Of a stretch of DNA of 28,162 nt, positions 14,606-27,371 are shown piece by piece. The notes under the pieces were generated by a model, which ran no database searches, was not told the origin of the DNA, and worked only from the letters and a program-made list of their open reading frames with translations. The translations under genes and the position numbers were made by a program. Origin of the DNA: Muribaculaceae bacterium (GTDB taxonomy: Bacteria; Bacteroidota; Bacteroidia; Bacteroidales; Muribaculaceae); the NCBI GenBank assembly GCA_014867205.1, contig WGUO01000035.1:1-28162 (forward strand), written 5' to 3'. Every line of letters starts with the position of its first letter. Positions within the stretch are counted from its first letter, which is position 1.

Positions 14606-17600
14606 ATGCATTTTACCCGCAGCCAGTTCTTCGTTATCGCCGCAGTATTCCTAAGCGTACTGCTCGGCACGATATTGGCCAGCCCCCAATACTATAAAAG
14701 CGAGCTGAAGCCGCCTCCGCCGGCTGAGCCGTCGTCGCCGGTCAGCCAGCCTGGCGACACGCTGCTTCTGGCCGCCCGCGTGCAGCCGACAATTCCCTCT
14801 GATGCCGATGACTATATGGGCAGCAAGGAATATGCCGCCGACCTGCGCGACCCCTCAAACATCAAGACCGAGGCTGTCTATGACCCGGAGTCAGGAATGT
14901 ACGTCATACGCACTCTGGTGGGTGACCGCGAGATTGTCACCCCATACATGATGACCGCCGAGGAATACAACAACATGGTGATGCGGCGTGACATGTTCGG
15001 ATATTTCACCGAGCGCAACCGCGAGACATTCGAGAAGAAAGACAAGGAGCCATTCAACATCTTCGACATGAACTTCTCGCTGGGTCCCCTCGAGAAGATT
15101 TTCGGCCCGGGTGGCGTACGTCTCCAGACGCAAGGCTCCATACAGCTCTCCATGGGCATCAAGAGCAACAAGACCGAGAATCCGGCGCTGTCGCTCCGCA
15201 ACCGACGCAAGACTTATTTCGACTTCGACACGAAGATTCAGGCCACCATCAACGCCTCGGTCGGCGACAAGATGAAGTTTAACATGAACTACAACACCGA
15301 CGCTACCTTTGCCTTTGACTCGCAGAACCTTAAGTTGCAGTATGAGGGCAAGGAAGACGAGATCATCAAGAACATAGAGGCCGGTAACGTGAGCATGACC
15401 ACCGGCTCGAGCCTGATACGCGGAGGTACGGCCCTGTTCGGTATGAAGGCAAAACTGCAGTTCGGTAAACTGACTCTGACCGGACTTGTCTCGCAGCAGA
15501 ACTCGGAGTCGAAGACCGTCAGCACCCAGGGCGGCGTGCAGAGCACCAAGTTCAGCATCAAGGCCGACAACTACGATGCCAACCGGCACTTCTTCCTGTC
15601 GCAGTATTTCTATAAGAACTACGACCGCTTCGCCTCGCGTCTTCCGCACGTGTCATCGGGAATAAAGATAACGCGAATAGAGGTCTGGATCACCAACAAG
15701 AACGGCAACTACAACGAGGCCCGCAACTTCGTGGGATTCATGGACCTGGGTGAGAACACGAACCTTGCCAGCGACTACTGGACGCCCAACATGGCCTACG
15801 ATAATCCCAGCAACCAGTCGAACAACCTGCTGCAGGTGATCAAGGACGAATATCCCGGCGCGCGCAACATCAACAGCGTGACGCAGGCACTCGAGCCGCT
15901 CCGCGCCTTCGGCATTGAAGGTGGACGCGACTATGAGAAGGTTGAGTCCGCGCGTCTGCTGCGTGAGAGCGAGTACACCCTCAATTCAGACCTCGGCTAC
16001 ATATCGCTCAAGTCCGCGCTCAACACCGACGAGGTGCTGGCCGTGGCTTTCGAATACACCTACGGCGGCAAGGTATACCAGGTCGGAGAGTTCTCGTCTG
16101 ACATCACCACGACATCCGAGTCACTGTACCTGAAGATGCTGCGCTCGACCACTGTGTCGCCGCGTCTGCCTATGTGGAGGCTGATGATGAAGAACGTCTA
16201 TGCTCTCGGCGCCTACCAGCTCCAGAGCAAGAACTTCAAGATGAACATCAAGTACCTGAGCGACACCACCGGCGTCGAGATCAACTATCTGCCTGTCGGC
16301 ACCATAGCCAACCAGCCGCTGCTTCAGGTCATGAACCTTGACCGCATCGACTCCAACCAGGAGTCGAACTCCGACGGTTTCTTCGACTATGTCGAGGGCT
16401 ACACGGTGCAGTCATCGTCAGGCAAGATCATATTTCCGGTGGCCGAGCCATTCGGCGAGCACCTTGCCAACAAGATAGGAGATCCGGCCATAGCCTCGCA
16501 GTATGTCTACCGCGAGCTGTACGACTCGACACTCGTCGTGGCCCGGCAGTTTGCCGACAAGAACAAATACTCGCTGGTGGGAGAGTTCCAGGCCTCCAAC
16601 GGCGCCACGATACGCCTGAACGCCATGAACGTGCCGAGGGGCTCGGTGGTTGTCATGGCCGGAGGCGTAGTACTGACCGAGAACTCCGACTATACGGTGG
16701 ACTATTCGATGGGTATCGTGACGATCACCAACCAGAGCATCATAGACTCAGGCACCAACGTGAGTGTCACCCTCGAGAACCAGTCGATGTTCTCGATGCA
16801 GCGCAAGACGCTGCTCGGACTCGACGCGCAATATCAGTTCAACAAGGACTTCACTCTGGGCGGAACGCTGCTCCATTTCTCAGAGAAGGCGCTCACCGAG
16901 AAGGTCAACATCGGCGACGAGGTCATCAACAACACCATGTGGGGACTCAACCTGAGTTACCGCAAGGACTTCATGTGGCTCACCAACCTGCTCAACAAGG
17001 TGCCGACCATCAACGCCACGGCTCCCTCGACATTCAGCGTCAACGCCGAGTTCGCCCAACTTGTGCCCCATAAGCAGCGCAGCGGATCTAACAGAGGATC
17101 AAGCTACATCGACGACTTCGAGGACACCCAGACCGGCATAGACCTCCGCTCGCCATACTCATGGTTCCTCGCCTCGACCCCTTACGAGAGCGGCCCAGAC
17201 GCGCTCTTCCCCGAGGCAGCGCTCTCGAACGACGTTGCCTATGGCAAGAACCGCGCCCTGCTGGCATGGTACTACATAGACCGCGCGTGGACACAGCGCA
17301 ACTCCAACATGCTGCCGGGCTATCTCAAGAACGACCCGCACCAGATGTCAAACCCATATGTGCGCGAGGTATATGTCAACGAGATTTTCCCGTACCGAGA
17401 GCTCGCATACGGCGAGGCCAACTGGATACAGACTCTCAACCTCTCGTTCTATCCCCGCGAGCGGGGTCCCTATAATCTCGACGCCGAGAACATCGACTCC
17501 GACGGCTCCCTGCTTAACCCCGAGCGCCGCTGGGGCGGTATCATGCGCAAGATGGACAACTCCAATTTCGAGACCTCGAATGTGGAGTATATCCAGTTCT

Positions 17601-20600
17601 GGCTTCTTGACCCCTTCCTTGACGAAGAGAACCATAACCGGGAGGGTGGGGACCTATATTTCAATTTCGGAGAGATAAGCGAGGATATCCTCAAGGACGG
17701 CATGAAGAGTTACGAGAACGGCCTTCCCGTCGACGGCAACTTCGACTTCATCGAGGAGACCAACTGGGGCCGCGTCTCGCGCCAGAACTCGCTGACTTAT
17801 GCGTTCGACAACAACTCGAGCGCGCGTCTGCTCCAGGATGTCGGTCTCGACGGACTCCCGAATGACGATGAGTTCACATTCTCCTCATACAAGGATTATC
17901 TCGACCGGCTCCGCGCCAAACTGCCGGCGTCGACGATCGCCGCGATGCAGGACGACCCCTTCTCGGCTATGAACGATCCCGCCGGCGACAACTACCACTT
18001 CTACCGCTCGAACTACTACGACGAGGTCAAGGCCGGCATCCTCGACCGTTACAAGCACTACAACGGTGTTGAGGGCAACTCCCTCTCGCCCGACGAGTCG
18101 ACCAACCCGCAGTATCAGTCGGCGCGAGCCGTGCCTGATGTCGAGGACATCAACCAGGACAATACCCTCAACGAGTACGAGCGTTATTTCCAGTACAAGA
18201 TCTCCATCCGACCCGAGGATCTCGAGGTGGGCCGCAACTATGTCACCGACAAGCAGGTCTCGGAGGTCTCCACGCCCGAGGGAAAGAAGCAGGCTGTATG
18301 GTATCTCTTCAAGGTGCCCCTGAGCTCGCCTGACAAGGTCGTCGGAGGCATCAACGACTTCTCGACCGTCAGGTTTGCAAGAATATTCCTTACAGGATTC
18401 AAGGAGGTGACGCACCTGCGTTTCGCGACACTCGAGCTCGTGCGTGGCGAATGGCGCGACTATAAGTTCAACCTCAACTCGCGCGACGACTCCCCGGCTG
18501 AGGGCGAGCTCGACATGAGCGTGGTCAACATCGAGGAGAACTCGGGACGTGAGCCGGTCAACTACGTGCTTCCTCCCGGTGTTACACGCGACCAGGATCC
18601 CGGCGCGGCACAGGCCACGCAGCTCAACGAGCAGTCGCTCGAGATGACGGTCAAGGGACTCCAGCCAGGCGACGCGCGAGGCATCTACAAGAACACGCAG
18701 ATTGACCTGCGCATCTACAAGAGACTCCAGATGTGGACTCATGCGGAGGCTCTTGTCGACAACGTCACCAACCTGCGCAACGGCGACCTGTCGCTTTTCA
18801 TCCGCCTCGGCTCGGACGTAAAGAACAACTACTACGAGTATGAGATTCCGCTGACGCTGACGCCCCCCGGACGCTATAACAACTTCAACAGCCAGGATCG
18901 CGCGCGTGTCTGGCCGTCGGACAACTACCTCAACGTGCCTCTCGACATCTTTACCACAGTCAAGACGCAGCGTAACCGCGACCGCAGCGCACATGTCGAG
19001 GGAGTGGGATACACTCAGCTCTACTCGATGCTCGACCCCGACAACACACACAACACCGCCAGTGTGATGGGTAACCCGTCGCTCTCCGACGTGCGCGTGA
19101 TGCTGATCGGAGTGCGCAACCGGTCGAACTCGGTCAAGGACGGCAACATCTGGGTCAACGAGATGAAGGTTACCGAATTCAACCAGGATGGGGGCTGGGC
19201 GCTCAACGCCAACGCCAGTCTCTCGCTCTCAGACATAGCGATGGTCAACTTCAGCTATCACCGCGAGACAGACGGTTTCGGTGCCGTTGACCAGGGTCTC
19301 GCCTCGCGCCGCATGGATACCTACGACCAGTACAACCTCGTGGTTCAGGGAGACGTCGGCAAGCTTCTACCCGAGAAGGCCAAGCTCAACGCTCCCGTCT
19401 ATTTCGCCCGTTCGCAGGAGACAACCACCCCCAAGTATAATCCCCTTGACCAGGACATCCTGCTCAAGGACGCTCTCGACGCCGTATCGACCAAGGCTGA
19501 GAAGGACTCCATCAAGTCGTATGCCATAACCAGAAAGACATCAGAGAGTTTCTCGGTGTCCAACTTCAGGTTCAACGTGCAGAGCAAGAACCCGATGCCA
19601 TGGGATCCCGCCAACTTCACGCTGACATTCTCATACAACAAGCAGCGCAATCTTGACCCGGTGACCGAGTACGAGAACACCAATGACTACCGCGGGTCGT
19701 TCCAGTATTCCTACTCGCCCTACATCAAGCCGCTCAAGCCATTCTCATGGATCAAGGGCAAGAGCAAGACCGCGAAGTTCTTCCATGACTGGGAACTCAA
19801 CTGGATGTTCAACAACCTGACCTTCTACACCTCGATGCAGCGGCACTACTACGAGCAGCAGACCCGCTCGGAGGTCGATGTGGACTTCCAGCTTCCGGTC
19901 CAGGTCAGCAAGAACTTCACGTGGGACCGTCAGCTGTCACTGACATGGAACCTCACCAAGTCGCTGTCGTTCTCGTTCGCAAGCAATACTGTGGCCCGCA
20001 TCGAGGAGACTGTGGGGGCGGTCAACAAGAAACTCTTCCCAGACCTCTACCGCGACTGGAAGGATACTGTGATGTCGTCGCTCAAGCATCTGGGTACGCC
20101 CTGGGCCTATAACCAGACCTTCTCGGGAACATACCGTGCGCCGTTCAACAAGATACCGGTTCTCGACTACCTCTCCGGCTCGGTAAGCTACAATTCCGTG
20201 TACCGCTGGGACAAGGGTGCTACAGTCGACGACCTTTATCTCGGCAACACCATCCAGAACCAGACGACATGGAACGCCGACGCCCGCATCAACTTTGAGA
20301 CACTCTTCAACAAGTCGAAATATCTCCAGAACATCAACAAGCGTTTCGGAGGCTCGTCGCGCGGAGGGTCGACGCGAACCAACGACCGCAACAAGGGAAA
20401 GAACAACAACTCGAAGAACGACAAGGATAAGACACCCAGGAAGAGCGGCCCGAAGAAATTCGAGAGGGCAATAACGCTCTCGCCCGACTCGGCAACCATT
20501 GTCAAGCATAACCTAAACAACAAGAAGATCCGTTTCTCGGCCAAGTCAGACGGCAAGGTGGTCAAGGTGAAATATAAGGTCGTAGACGAGAATACCGTGC

Positions 20601-22120
20601 AGATCACCGATACAGGGCGGATGACGCTCGCGGTGACCATAACCGAGAACAAAAAGAAAGACGATGACAAGAAGAGCATTGGCGCGGAGATTGCCGAGCA
20701 TACGCTGCGCTTCCTGATGATGCCCCGCTCGGCATCATTCAAATGGCGCCAGAGCCATTCACTCAACGTGCCCCTCTATTCGCCAAATGTCGGCAACGCG
20801 TTCGGTCAGACCAAAAGTTACGGGCCAATGGCTCCGGGTCTCGACTTCGCGTTCGGATTCTACGACAAGGGCTTCGTCAACGAGGCACTGGCACGCGACT
20901 GGCTGATAACGACCTCCGAGCAGGTATCGCCCGCACTCTGGAACCAGAGCAAGGAGTTCAACTTCGAGTTGACCCTCGAGCCGATACGCGGTCTGAAGAT
21001 AGTGCTGACCTCGAACCTGACAGATGCCCGCACGGAGCAGATGCAGTTCATGTACTCCGGCATGCCTACATCGTATTCAGGAAACTATCTGCGCACGGCA
21101 TGGGCATTCCCCACGGCACTCCGCTCATACAGTGCCGACAACGGCTATCAGTCGGATGCGTTCGACAAGTTCCTGGCATATATACCCCAGATGGCCAAGA
21201 GGGTAGAGGGCGAGTATGCCTCCACCGTCTATCCTACCGGGGGATTCATGGAAGGGAATGCCTTGGGAGGCACGCCATATAACCCTGAATTGGGTGGTGT
21301 GAGCCGTACAAGCTCAGACGTGCTGATCCCGGCCTTCCTTGCCGCATACACCGGAACAGACCCGTCGAAGGTCTCGCTGAAGCATTTCCCCGGACTATCT
21401 TCGATGCGCCCCAACTGGCGAATCACCTACGACGGATTTATTAACCTTGGCAACATGAAGAAGTGGTTCAAGTCATTTACCATATCGCATGCCTACCAGT
21501 GTACATACAGTGTCGGCTCATACACCAGTTTCATGAACTGGATCGGAGTGCCCGGCGGCAACGGTGACATGGGATTCGTGCTCGACGAGCAGACGCAGAC
21601 CCCGATACCGTCGAGTCCGTTCAACATCTCGGCCGTATCGCTGACAGAGAAGTTCAATCCACTGATCGGACTGAAGTTCACGCTCTTCAACGATATCAAC
21701 TTCAATGCCGAATACCGCGACTCGCGCACGCTGAACCTGAACACGTCGGCCGGCCAGGTAGTCGAGACGGTCTCGAAGCAGCTTACGTTCGGCGCGGGCT
21801 ACAAGATCGCCAACTTCAACAAGATACTCAAGATAGGGGGGAAGCAGGGCAATGTATCGAACGACCTGACACTTAACCTCGACCTATCGTGGGCCAACAA
21901 CCAGTCGCTGATACGGCGCATAGAGACGGCGTATACTCAGGCAACCCAGGGCTCGAGCACCTTCTCGATCAACTTTATGGCAAGCTATATCCTGAGCAAG
22001 CGCATAACGCTCTCTGCATTCTTCGACCATCAGACCAACACGCCGATCGTGTCGAACTCCGCCTATCCGACCAGCAACTCCAACTACGGCATAGCGGTCA
22101 ACGTCTCGCTTGCACGGTAG
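14606..22120 (+). CDS. sprA: Cell-surface protein SprA/Sov, T9SS outer-membrane translocon
   Basis: The 2504-residue protein matches the giant SprA/Sov family: the outer-membrane pore of the type IX secretion system, a 36-strand barrel in the known structure from Flavobacterium johnsoniae (about 2400 residues). An N-terminal hydrophobic segment (residues 8-25) is the export signal. Characteristic stretches include FDMNFSLGPLEKIFGPGGVRLQTQG, then RRKTYFDFDTKIQ and the GNVSMTTGSSLI segment near residues 150-275. The many aromatic/polar alternating strands and a barrel-type C-terminus also fit. Around residues 1910-1955 there is a Lys/Asn/Asp-rich insertion (NKGKNNNSKNDKDK), probably a surface or periplasmic loop. 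The other T9SS genes are not in this window, so a working T9SS is inferred. The gene ends 22 bases before a long hairpin shared with clpB. Confidence 0.95.
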   Translation: MHFTRSQFFVIAAVFLSVLLGTILASPQYYKSELKPPPPAEPSSPVSQPGDTLLLAARVQPTIPSDADDYMGSKEYAADLRDPSNIKTEAVYDPESGMYVIRTLVGDREIVTPYMMTAEEYNNMVMRRDMFGYFTERNRETFEKKDKEPFNIFDMNFSLGPLEKIFGPGGVRLQTQGSIQLSMGIKSNKTENPALSLRNRRKTYFDFDTKIQATINASVGDKMKFNMNYNTDATFAFDSQNLKLQYEGKEDEIIKNIEAGNVSMTTGSSLIRGGTALFGMKAKLQFGKLTLTGLVSQQNSESKTVSTQGGVQSTKFSIKADNYDANRHFFLSQYFYKNYDRFASRLPHVSSGIKITRIEVWITNKNGNYNEARNFVGFMDLGENTNLASDYWTPNMAYDNPSNQSNNLLQVIKDEYPGARNINSVTQALEPLRAFGIEGGRDYEKVESARLLRESEYTLNSDLGYISLKSALNTDEVLAVAFEYTYGGKVYQVGEFSSDITTTSESLYLKMLRSTTVSPRLPMWRLMMKNVYALGAYQLQSKNFKMNIKYLSDTTGVEINYLPVGTIANQPLLQVMNLDRIDSNQESNSDGFFDYVEGYTVQSSSGKIIFPVAEPFGEHLANKIGDPAIASQYVYRELYDSTLVVARQFADKNKYSLVGEFQASNGATIRLNAMNVPRGSVVVMAGGVVLTENSDYTVDYSMGIVTITNQSIIDSGTNVSVTLENQSMFSMQRKTLLGLDAQYQFNKDFTLGGTLLHFSEKALTEKVNIGDEVINNTMWGLNLSYRKDFMWLTNLLNKVPTINATAPSTFSVNAEFAQLVPHKQRSGSNRGSSYIDDFEDTQTGIDLRSPYSWFLASTPYESGPDALFPEAALSNDVAYGKNRALLAWYYIDRAWTQRNSNMLPGYLKNDPHQMSNPYVREVYVNEIFPYRELAYGEANWIQTLNLSFYPRERGPYNLDAENIDSDGSLLNPERRWGGIMRKMDNSNFETSNVEYIQFWLLDPFLDEENHNREGGDLYFNFGEISEDILKDGMKSYENGLPVDGNFDFIEETNWGRVSRQNSLTYAFDNNSSARLLQDVGLDGLPNDDEFTFSSYKDYLDRLRAKLPASTIAAMQDDPFSAMNDPAGDNYHFYRSNYYDEVKAGILDRYKHYNGVEGNSLSPDESTNPQYQSARAVPDVEDINQDNTLNEYERYFQYKISIRPEDLEVGRNYVTDKQVSEVSTPEGKKQAVWYLFKVPLSSPDKVVGGINDFSTVRFARIFLTGFKEVTHLRFATLELVRGEWRDYKFNLNSRDDSPAEGELDMSVVNIEENSGREPVNYVLPPGVTRDQDPGAAQATQLNEQSLEMTVKGLQPGDARGIYKNTQIDLRIYKRLQMWTHAEALVDNVTNLRNGDLSLFIRLGSDVKNNYYEYEIPLTLTPPGRYNNFNSQDRARVWPSDNYLNVPLDIFTTVKTQRNRDRSAHVEGVGYTQLYSMLDPDNTHNTASVMGNPSLSDVRVMLIGVRNRSNSVKDGNIWVNEMKVTEFNQDGGWALNANASLSLSDIAMVNFSYHRETDGFGAVDQGLASRRMDTYDQYNLVVQGDVGKLLPEKAKLNAPVYFARSQETTTPKYNPLDQDILLKDALDAVSTKAEKDSIKSYAITRKTSESFSVSNFRFNVQSKNPMPWDPANFTLTFSYNKQRNLDPVTEYENTNDYRGSFQYSYSPYIKPLKPFSWIKGKSKTAKFFHDWELNWMFNNLTFYTSMQRHYYEQQTRSEVDVDFQLPVQVSKNFTWDRQLSLTWNLTKSLSFSFASNTVARIEETVGAVNKKLFPDLYRDWKDTVMSSLKHLGTPWAYNQTFSGTYRAPFNKIPVLDYLSGSVSYNSVYRWDKGATVDDLYLGNTIQNQTTWNADARINFETLFNKSKYLQNINKRFGGSSRGGSTRTNDRNKGKNNNSKNDKDKTPRKSGPKKFERAITLSPDSATIVKHNLNNKKIRFSAKSDGKVVKVKYKVVDENTVQITDTGRMTLAVTITENKKKDDDKKSIGAEIAEHTLRFLMMPRSASFKWRQSHSLNVPLYSPNVGNAFGQTKSYGPMAPGLDFAFGFYDKGFVNEALARDWLITTSEQVSPALWNQSKEFNFELTLEPIRGLKIVLTSNLTDARTEQMQFMYSGMPTSYSGNYLRTAWAFPTALRSYSADNGYQSDAFDKFLAYIPQMAKRVEGEYASTVYPTGGFMEGNALGGTPYNPELGGVSRTSSDVLIPAFLAAYTGTDPSKVSLKHFPGLSSMRPNWRITYDGFINLGNMKKWFKSFTISHAYQCTYSVGSYTSFMNWIGVPGGNGDMGFVLDEQTQTPIPSSPFNISAVSLTEKFNPLIGLKFTLFNDINFNAEYRDSRTLNLNTSAGQVVETVSKQLTFGAGYKIANFNKILKIGGKQGNVSNDLTLNLDLSWANNQSLIRRIETAYTQATQGSSTFSINFMASYILSKRITLSAFFDHQTNTPIVSNSAYPTSNSNYGIAVNVSLAR

Positions 22121-22141
22121 AAGAGAAGATAGGGTACAGCT

Positions 22142-22200
22142 CCATAGACAAAAAGAGACACGCACCGGACTCTCCGGTGCGTGTCTCTTTTTGTCTATGG
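22142..22200. terminator. Long hairpin terminator between sprA and clpB
   Basis: Arms of 28 bases (22142-22169 and 22173-22200) are exact reverse complements around a CTC loop. The left arm has an A5 run and the right arm a T5 run, so the hairpin can end transcription in both directions. The clpB stop is about 15 bases beyond. Confidence 0.85.
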
Positions 22201-22215
22201 GTGAAGGGTAATCGA

Positions 22216-24813
<2,598 letters not shown>

Positions 24814-25065
24814 AGTATAGTTTTTTGTGAATATTTGTGTGCTTTACATCAGATATTTCTGTCGTGGCAACCGCCCCGGCTTTTGTCATCGATATTCAAA
24901 CAGATGACAATTATATTTGCTCTTTCTTATTAACAAATCATGTGCCATAATAGTTGCAAAGCAGAACTGTGGCGTCAGCATGCCTTGAATTTGGTTTAAA
25001 GTCAATATGGAACAAAAAAAGGGGCTTATTACATGTCTTTGACAAAAAAGTCGTATTTTTGCGAC
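24814..25065. other. Divergent intergenic region clpB / AspT-like transporter
   Basis: AT-rich, 252 bases. It must hold the clpB promoter, but no exact TTTG-N19-TAnnTTTG was found on the minus strand; CAAACAGA near 24897-24904 is a one-mismatch -7 candidate without a matching -33. The right end holds the TATTTTTG element of the transporter gene. No RNA gene was recognised. Confidence 0.4.
25054..25061 (+). promoter_or_regulatory. -7 element of the AspT-like gene, very close to its ATG
   Basis: TATTTTTG matches TAnnTTTG exactly and ends only four bases before the ATG at 25066, flanked by GTCG and CGAC. A TTTG at 25038-25041 is closer than the usual 19-20 bases. If used, the transcript would be leaderless or nearly so. 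Confidence 0.4.
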
Positions 25066-26727
25066 ATGAATTGGTTGGAAAGTGTATTTATGGATCACTC
25101 GCCCGTGCAGGCGGTGATCATCATCTCGATAATAATAGCGCTGGGCCTCGGGCTCGGCAAACTCAGTGCGCGTGGCATAACACTCGGTGTCACGTGGGTC
25201 TTCTTCGCGGGGATTCTTGCCGGGCATCTCGGTTTCTCGATTGATCCGGCCATGCTGGCCTATGCCGAGAGTTTCGGCCTCGTGCTGTTTGTCTACGAGC
25301 TCGGCCTGAAGGTTGGCCCCGGTTTCTTCAGTTCGTTTCGCAAGGGGGGCGTAAGGCTCAACATGCTCGGTCTAATCACGGTGCTTCTCGGCACCCTGCT
25401 TGCCGTAGGGCTTGCGTATTCGTTCGGGGTCTCGATGGCCGACATGGTGGGAATTCTGTGCGGGGCCACCACGAATACGCCGGCACTCGGAGCCGCACAG
25501 CAGGCGTTGCAGCAGATTGGCATGTCGGCCAATGGCGCCGCGCTCAGTTGCGCGGTGACATATCCGCTCGGAGTCATCGGAGTCATCCTCGCCATGATGG
25601 TGGCTCGCAAGTTTTTCGTGCGCCCCTCAGACATAGTCACTGAGAGCCACGATGAGGACGACAGGACCTTCATAGCGACATTCCTGATACACAATCCAGC
25701 GGTCTTTGGCCTGAACGTCAAGGAGGCTGCGGCCTTGGTGCAGCCGAAGTTCGTAATATCGCGTCTGTGGCGCAACGGCGATGTGTCGATTCCGACCTCG
25801 GACACGCGTCTGCGCGAGAACGACAGGATACTCGTCATAACCACCGAGGCCGACCTGCCGCATTTGACGGTGCTCTTCGGCGAGCATGAGAGCCAGGACT
25901 GGAACACCGGAGACATAGACTGGAACAAGATAGACTCGTCACTGACATCGAAACCTGTCGTGATCAGCCGGCCCGACATAAACGGCCGCAAGCTTGGCTC
26001 GCTACGGCTGCGCAATACATATGGCATCAACATAACGAGGGTGATGCGCAGCGGAGTGCGGCTGCTCGCCACTCCCGGACTCGTGCTCCAGCTTGGCGAT
26101 GTGCTGACTGTGGTCGGAAAGGAATCCCAGATAGAGAAGGTCGAGAAAGTGGTGGGCAATACCGCAATCAAGCTCAAGGACCCGAACCTTGCCGCCATAT
26201 TCGTAGGCATAGTGCTCGGACTTCTGCTCGGGTCTGTTCCCATAGTGATTCCCGGCATATCGACGCCGGTACGTCTCGGGCTTGCCGGCGGCCCGATAGT
26301 GGTAGGTATTCTTATCGGCCGTTTCGGACCCAGATTCCATCTCGTGACATACACGACCCGGAGCGCCAACCTGATGCTCCGTGGCATCGGACTGTCACTC
26401 TATCTTGCGTGTCTCGGCCTCAGTGCAGGAGCAAACATCATGGATACGCTTACGGGCGGAGAGGGTTGGATATGGATTGGCCTCGGCTTTCTGATCACCC
26501 TGCTTCCGGTGGTCATTATGGCGTTAGTATCGATGAGGTGGGGCGGACTTGACTTCGGGTCAACATGCGGAATGCTGTGCGGAGCGATGGCAAATCCGAT
26601 GGCGTTAAACTATGCCAACGACACGCTTCCCGGTGACAATCCGGCGGTAAGCTATGCCACGGTCTATCCTCTCGCCATGTTCTCGCGTGTCGTCATCGCC
26701 CAGTTGCTCGTCATGCTGCTGCTATGA
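25066..26727 (+). CDS. AspT/YidE-type putative transporter with two RCK_C domains
   Basis: The 553-residue protein has two membrane halves of the AspT (aspartate-alanine antiporter) type separated by two TrkA-C/RCK_C domains. The first half (residues 1-185) has SIIIALGLGLGKLSARGITLG at the start and GILCGATTNTPALGAAQQAL. The cytoplasmic middle (about 190-375) has the repeats NPAVFGLNVKEAA and RPDINGRKLGSLRLRNTYGI. The second half repeats the motif as GMLCGAMANPMALNYAN. E. coli relatives are YidE and YbjL, of unknown substrate. An in-frame ATG 11 codons upstream exists. I prefer 25066 because MNWLESVF matches the start of Bacteroidota homologues as I recall them and because a TATTTTTG element overlaps the longer version. 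Confidence 0.88.
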   Translation: MNWLESVFMDHSPVQAVIIISIIIALGLGLGKLSARGITLGVTWVFFAGILAGHLGFSIDPAMLAYAESFGLVLFVYELGLKVGPGFFSSFRKGGVRLNMLGLITVLLGTLLAVGLAYSFGVSMADMVGILCGATTNTPALGAAQQALQQIGMSANGAALSCAVTYPLGVIGVILAMMVARKFFVRPSDIVTESHDEDDRTFIATFLIHNPAVFGLNVKEAAALVQPKFVISRLWRNGDVSIPTSDTRLRENDRILVITTEADLPHLTVLFGEHESQDWNTGDIDWNKIDSSLTSKPVVISRPDINGRKLGSLRLRNTYGINITRVMRSGVRLLATPGLVLQLGDVLTVVGKESQIEKVEKVVGNTAIKLKDPNLAAIFVGIVLGLLLGSVPIVIPGISTPVRLGLAGGPIVVGILIGRFGPRFHLVTYTTRSANLMLRGIGLSLYLACLGLSAGANIMDTLTGGEGWIWIGLGFLITLLPVVIMALVSMRWGGLDFGSTCGMLCGAMANPMALNYANDTLPGDNPAVSYATVYPLAMFSRVVIAQLLVMLLL

Positions 26728-26755
26728 CGGCTCCAATGATGTGAGTTGCGGGACG

Positions 26756-27333
26756 CTATTCGTAATAGGTTATTCTGCAGGTTTCCTCGCGGACATAACT
26801 TTTGTTTACTTTTGCCGTGCGCCGGGTCCAATTCCCGTATTTGTCGCGTTCAATAACCTTATAAACAGTTCCTGTATAGGTTTTCTGGCCAGAGGGATGT
26901 GTTATCGTTATTGTCTCAAGGTCTAAGTCTCCGTTCTCGGTTGAGAGGAAATACTCGTATAGCGTATCCTCGCTGATGCCTGAGAAGCTTGCGTGGGCAG
27001 CGAGTTTGCCGTCGGGAGTTATATTGAACGTCTCCTGATGGCTGCCTTCCCAAGAGTTGTAACTGAATGTGACGGAATCGTTTGACGTGTCAGGGTCATT
27101 TCTCCGAGATTGGGATTAGGCAGAAGGGTGCCATCTTCTGAAAACGAACGAGTGACCGGCGCGGTGGCCGGGAAAGACTGGAATGAAGTCACGCAATCGA
27201 AAGTCGCAGTCTTGACCGGGCCTTTAAGAAAGAAGAGGTCGCGGTCGTCGGAAAATGCGTTAAATGCAATCGCTACACTGACGGCAATGCATATATGCCT
27301 CCAGCCGACACCTGTATTGAGAATCTTATGCAT
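26756..27333 (-). pseudogene. Exported YD-repeat-like protein gene with a single-base frameshift
   Basis: The first ~77 codons run from the ATG at 27331-27333: a hydrophobic export segment (ICIAVSVAIAFNAF), then DLFFLKGPVKTATF and SEDGTLLPNPNLGE. At about 27099-27101 the sensible reading moves to another frame. It continues DPDTSNDSVTFSYNSWEG..., then TPDGKL, DTLYEYFLST, KVIERDKYGNWTRRT and ends in RITYYE at a TAG (26756-26758). Adding one A to the AAA run (TTT on the plus strand) joins both parts into a 192-residue product. KGPVK near the start, DGKL in the middle and YGNWTRRT...ITYY at the end are typical of small Bacteroidota envelope proteins with RHS/YD-like repeats. The cause may be mutation or a sequence error. 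Without correction the first frame ends at 27019 after 104 residues. Confidence 0.75.
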
Positions 27334-27371
27334 GATAGATCTGAATAATTTAGAGTCTTGTTTGTCGGTTG

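Noticed and set aside
17885..19051. 388-codon minus-strand frame inside sprA
   Set aside because: Antisense shadow of GC-rich sprA codons; Val/Arg/Leu-rich with no family pattern.
26654..26926. Plus-strand 90-codon frame after the transporter
   Set aside because: It overlaps the end of the transporter gene and is antisense to the coherent C-terminal half of the frameshifted gene.
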